From Oribacterium sp. oral taxon 102 (GTDB taxonomy: Bacteria > Bacillota > Clostridia > Lachnospirales > Lachnospiraceae): DNA of 64,000 nucleotides. Positions within the stretch are counted from its first letter, which is position 1. Each line of letters starts with the position of its first letter. The stretch covers positions 1,192,501 through 1,256,500 of the forward strand of contig NZ_JABXYT010000001.1 of NCBI RefSeq assembly GCF_013394775.1. The letters run 5' to 3'. Shown here in pieces: positions 62,568-64,000 of the stretch. The notes beneath the pieces are model-generated. The model was not told where the DNA came from. It saw only the letters and a list, made by a program, of their open reading frames with translations, and did not search any database. The position numbers and the translations under genes are program-made.

Positions 62568-63614
62568 ATGAGGATAGAGGAACTGGTACGGACAGCCGCG
62601 GGGCTTGGCGCGAGCGACATTCATATCGTAGCGGGGCTGCCGCCCAAGATGCGGCGCAACGGCCGCATACAGGCGATTTCGGCGCAGCCGCTCTCTCGAG
62701 AGGACTGCGCCGGACTCGCGAGGGAGCTTGCCGGAGAAGCGTTCGAAAGCGTAGCGGAGATCGGAGAGCTGGATCGCGGGGCAACGATCGCCGGCACGCG
62801 GGTTCGCGTCAATCTATTTCGTCAGCAGGGAAGCTTCTCTGCCGCGCTGCGCATTCTCTCGGAGAAGATTCCGCCGCTGGAGAGTCTGAGGCTGCCGCCT
62901 GCAGCGCTCCGCTTCCCGGAGTTCCGGCAGGGGATCGTGCTTGTGACGGGAGAGACCGGCTCCGGCAAGTCCACGACGCTTGCCGCGATTCTGCAAAGGA
63001 TCAATGAGAGCCGGCAGGAACATATCCTGACGCTGGAGGATCCCATAGAGTATGTTTATACGCCGGCGGAGAGCATCGTCAATCAGCGACAGATCGGGAC
63101 GGATACGAGAAGCTACGCGGACGGGCTTCGTGCTGCGCTCCGGGAGGATCCGGACGTGCTCCTGATCGGAGAGATGCGGGACTTTGAGACGATAGAGACA
63201 GCGTTGACGGCAGCGGAGACGGGGCATCTCGTATTCGCGACCCTGCATACGAATTCCGCAGTGGACGCAGTGGATCGTATCGTCGGGGTTTTCCCGGAGG
63301 CGAGACAGCCGCAGATCCGGCTCCAGCTCTCAACCACGCTCCGGGCGGTGCTGTCACAGCAGCTCCTGCCGGAGCTGAGGGGGCAGGGCAGGGTGCTGGC
63401 AGCGGAGCTTCTGATGATGAATCCGGCGCTTGCGAATCTGATCCGCGAGGGGAAAACACCGCAGATGTACTCTTTCCTGCTCTCCGGCGCAAAGGATGGC
63501 TCTGTCACGATGGACAATTGCCTTCTGGAGCTTTTGCGAAGCAGGAGGATTTCCTCGGATACCGCGCTTGCCGCATGCTTCGACAGGGAATCCCTTCGAA
63601 AGAGGATGCTGTAG
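62568..63614 (+). CDS. pilT: type IV pilus retraction ATPase PilT
   Basis: 348 residues, 9 nt after pilB. 'GASDIHIVAGLPPKMRRNGR', 'VTGETGSGKSTTLAAILQRI', 'DVLLIGEMRDFETIETALTA', 'GHLVFATLHTNSAVDAVDRI'. Retracts pili for twitching or DNA uptake. The C-terminal 'AKDGSVTMDNCLLELLRSRR' is as in PilT. Confidence 0.93.
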   Translation: MRIEELVRTAAGLGASDIHIVAGLPPKMRRNGRIQAISAQPLSREDCAGLARELAGEAFESVAEIGELDRGATIAGTRVRVNLFRQQGSFSAALRILSEKIPPLESLRLPPAALRFPEFRQGIVLVTGETGSGKSTTLAAILQRINESRQEHILTLEDPIEYVYTPAESIVNQRQIGTDTRSYADGLRAALREDPDVLLIGEMRDFETIETALTAAETGHLVFATLHTNSAVDAVDRIVGVFPEARQPQIRLQLSTTLRAVLSQQLLPELRGQGRVLAAELLMMNPALANLIREGKTPQMYSFLLSGAKDGSVTMDNCLLELLRSRRISSDTALAACFDRESLRKRML

Positions 63615-63693
63615 CCGGATCCGGTGCGCTGTAGCTGGGCGCCGGGAGCGGCAGGGAGCATTTGGGAATGTGAGATAAAGAGGGAGGCAGAGG

Positions 63694-64000
63694 GTGACGA
63701 CCTATTCCTACAGAGCGATATCGAGAGAGGGCGTGGAGATCCGCGGTGTCGTGCAGGCAGCGGACGAGTTCGCGGCAGCCGGCCAGATCAGGGAGCGATG
63801 CCCGATCATTACGAGCCTGAAACCTGTGCAGACGGGGAAACTGCCTGCCCTTCTCAGCATGGAGCTCGGGAGTCGTCGAGTGAAAATGAAGCCGCTGGCG
63901 CTGCTCTGCTCGCAGTTCGCGATTACGCTTCGCTCCGGGATGCCGGTAGGACGTGCCATGGAAATGATCGCACGACAGACAGAGGACAGGAAGCTCCGCA
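63694..64000 (+). CDS. pilC: type IV pilus inner-membrane platform protein PilC/GspF, 3' partial
   Basis: GTG 63694 behind GGGAGG. 'YSYRAISREGVEIRGVVQAA' is the standard GspF opening, and 'LALLCSQFAITLRSGMPVGR' plus 'AMEMIARQTEDRKLR' starts the first T2SSF domain. Runs off the right edge. Confidence 0.85.
   Translation, partial: MTTYSYRAISREGVEIRGVVQAADEFAAAGQIRERCPIITSLKPVQTGKLPALLSMELGSRRVKMKPLALLCSQFAITLRSGMPVGRAMEMIARQTEDRKLR

Overview
The window holds the right-hand part of a prophage (about 1-29,460) followed by ordinary chromosome (29,458-64,000). The chromosome is moderately GC-rich. GroEL, DUF6106, QueH, a type IV pilus cluster and a PTS/HPr set point to a Gram-positive anaerobe of the class Clostridia, most likely family Lachnospiraceae. 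I cannot fix the genus from sequence alone.

Prophage. From left to right: the end of a replication protein, an AT-rich stretch with eight GTCTCA/TGAGAC sites (candidate origin), a helicase-methyltransferase fusion, a PAPS-reductase-like protein, a late regulator, a hicAB toxin-antitoxin pair whose promoter motif recurs before a small membrane-peptide gene, then the packaging, head and tail genes of a siphovirus, then holin, a regulatory block and endolysin. The prophage ends at the 3' end of a tRNA-Thr(GGT) gene on the minus strand, which is the likely attachment site. Integrase and main repressor should lie left of the window. Two structural genes, terminase large subunit and minor capsid protein, are each broken by a stop codon placed directly after a codon that recurs (identical or synonymous) 5-6 nt later. 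Skipping from the first to the second codon would restore the expected family sequence in both cases. The minor capsid protein carries a C-terminal PBECR2-type nuclease domain beyond its stop.

Most interesting region: 26,139-28,490. Three small ribbon-helix-helix (RHH) repressor genes, each tied to its own candidate operator, are each followed by a structured RNA module of about 110-130 nt. Each module contains (i) a minus-strand promoter inside the loop and 3' arm of a hairpin, (ii) a second hairpin that acts as a minus-strand intrinsic terminator, giving a predicted antisense RNA of about 65-73 nt, and (iii) a Shine-Dalgarno plus ATG whose SD can pair with the 3' arm of the first hairpin. 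The array ends with a complete small gene and a BRO/KilA-type phage antirepressor. The layout resembles the P22 immI region (Arc/Mnt RHH repressors, sar antisense RNA, ant antirepressor), but in a Clostridia prophage and with tandemly repeated repressor-RNA cassettes.

Chromosome. 29.6-33.4 kb: YfiH/PgeF-like protein, asparagine synthetase AsnA, a guanylate-kinase-like protein with a changed P-loop, nitroreductase. 33.6-40.2 kb: groES-groEL behind a near-CIRCE operator, DUF6106, guaB, nadE. 40.4-46 kb: rRNA methyltransferase, ornithine carbamoyltransferase, sigma-70 (rpoD), queH, HPr-like protein, Mrp ATPase. 46.1-51.4 kb: LysR regulator, leuC-leuD, DedA-like membrane protein, ClC channel. 51.5-59.6 kb: a sucrose cluster (ROK fructokinase, amylosucrase-like GH13, HAD phosphatase, PTS EIIBCA, a second HPr lacking the regulatory serine, Enzyme I). 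59.6-64 kb: malic enzyme, then pilB-pilT-pilC. Three copies of a two-hairpin intergenic repeat are scattered through the chromosomal part.
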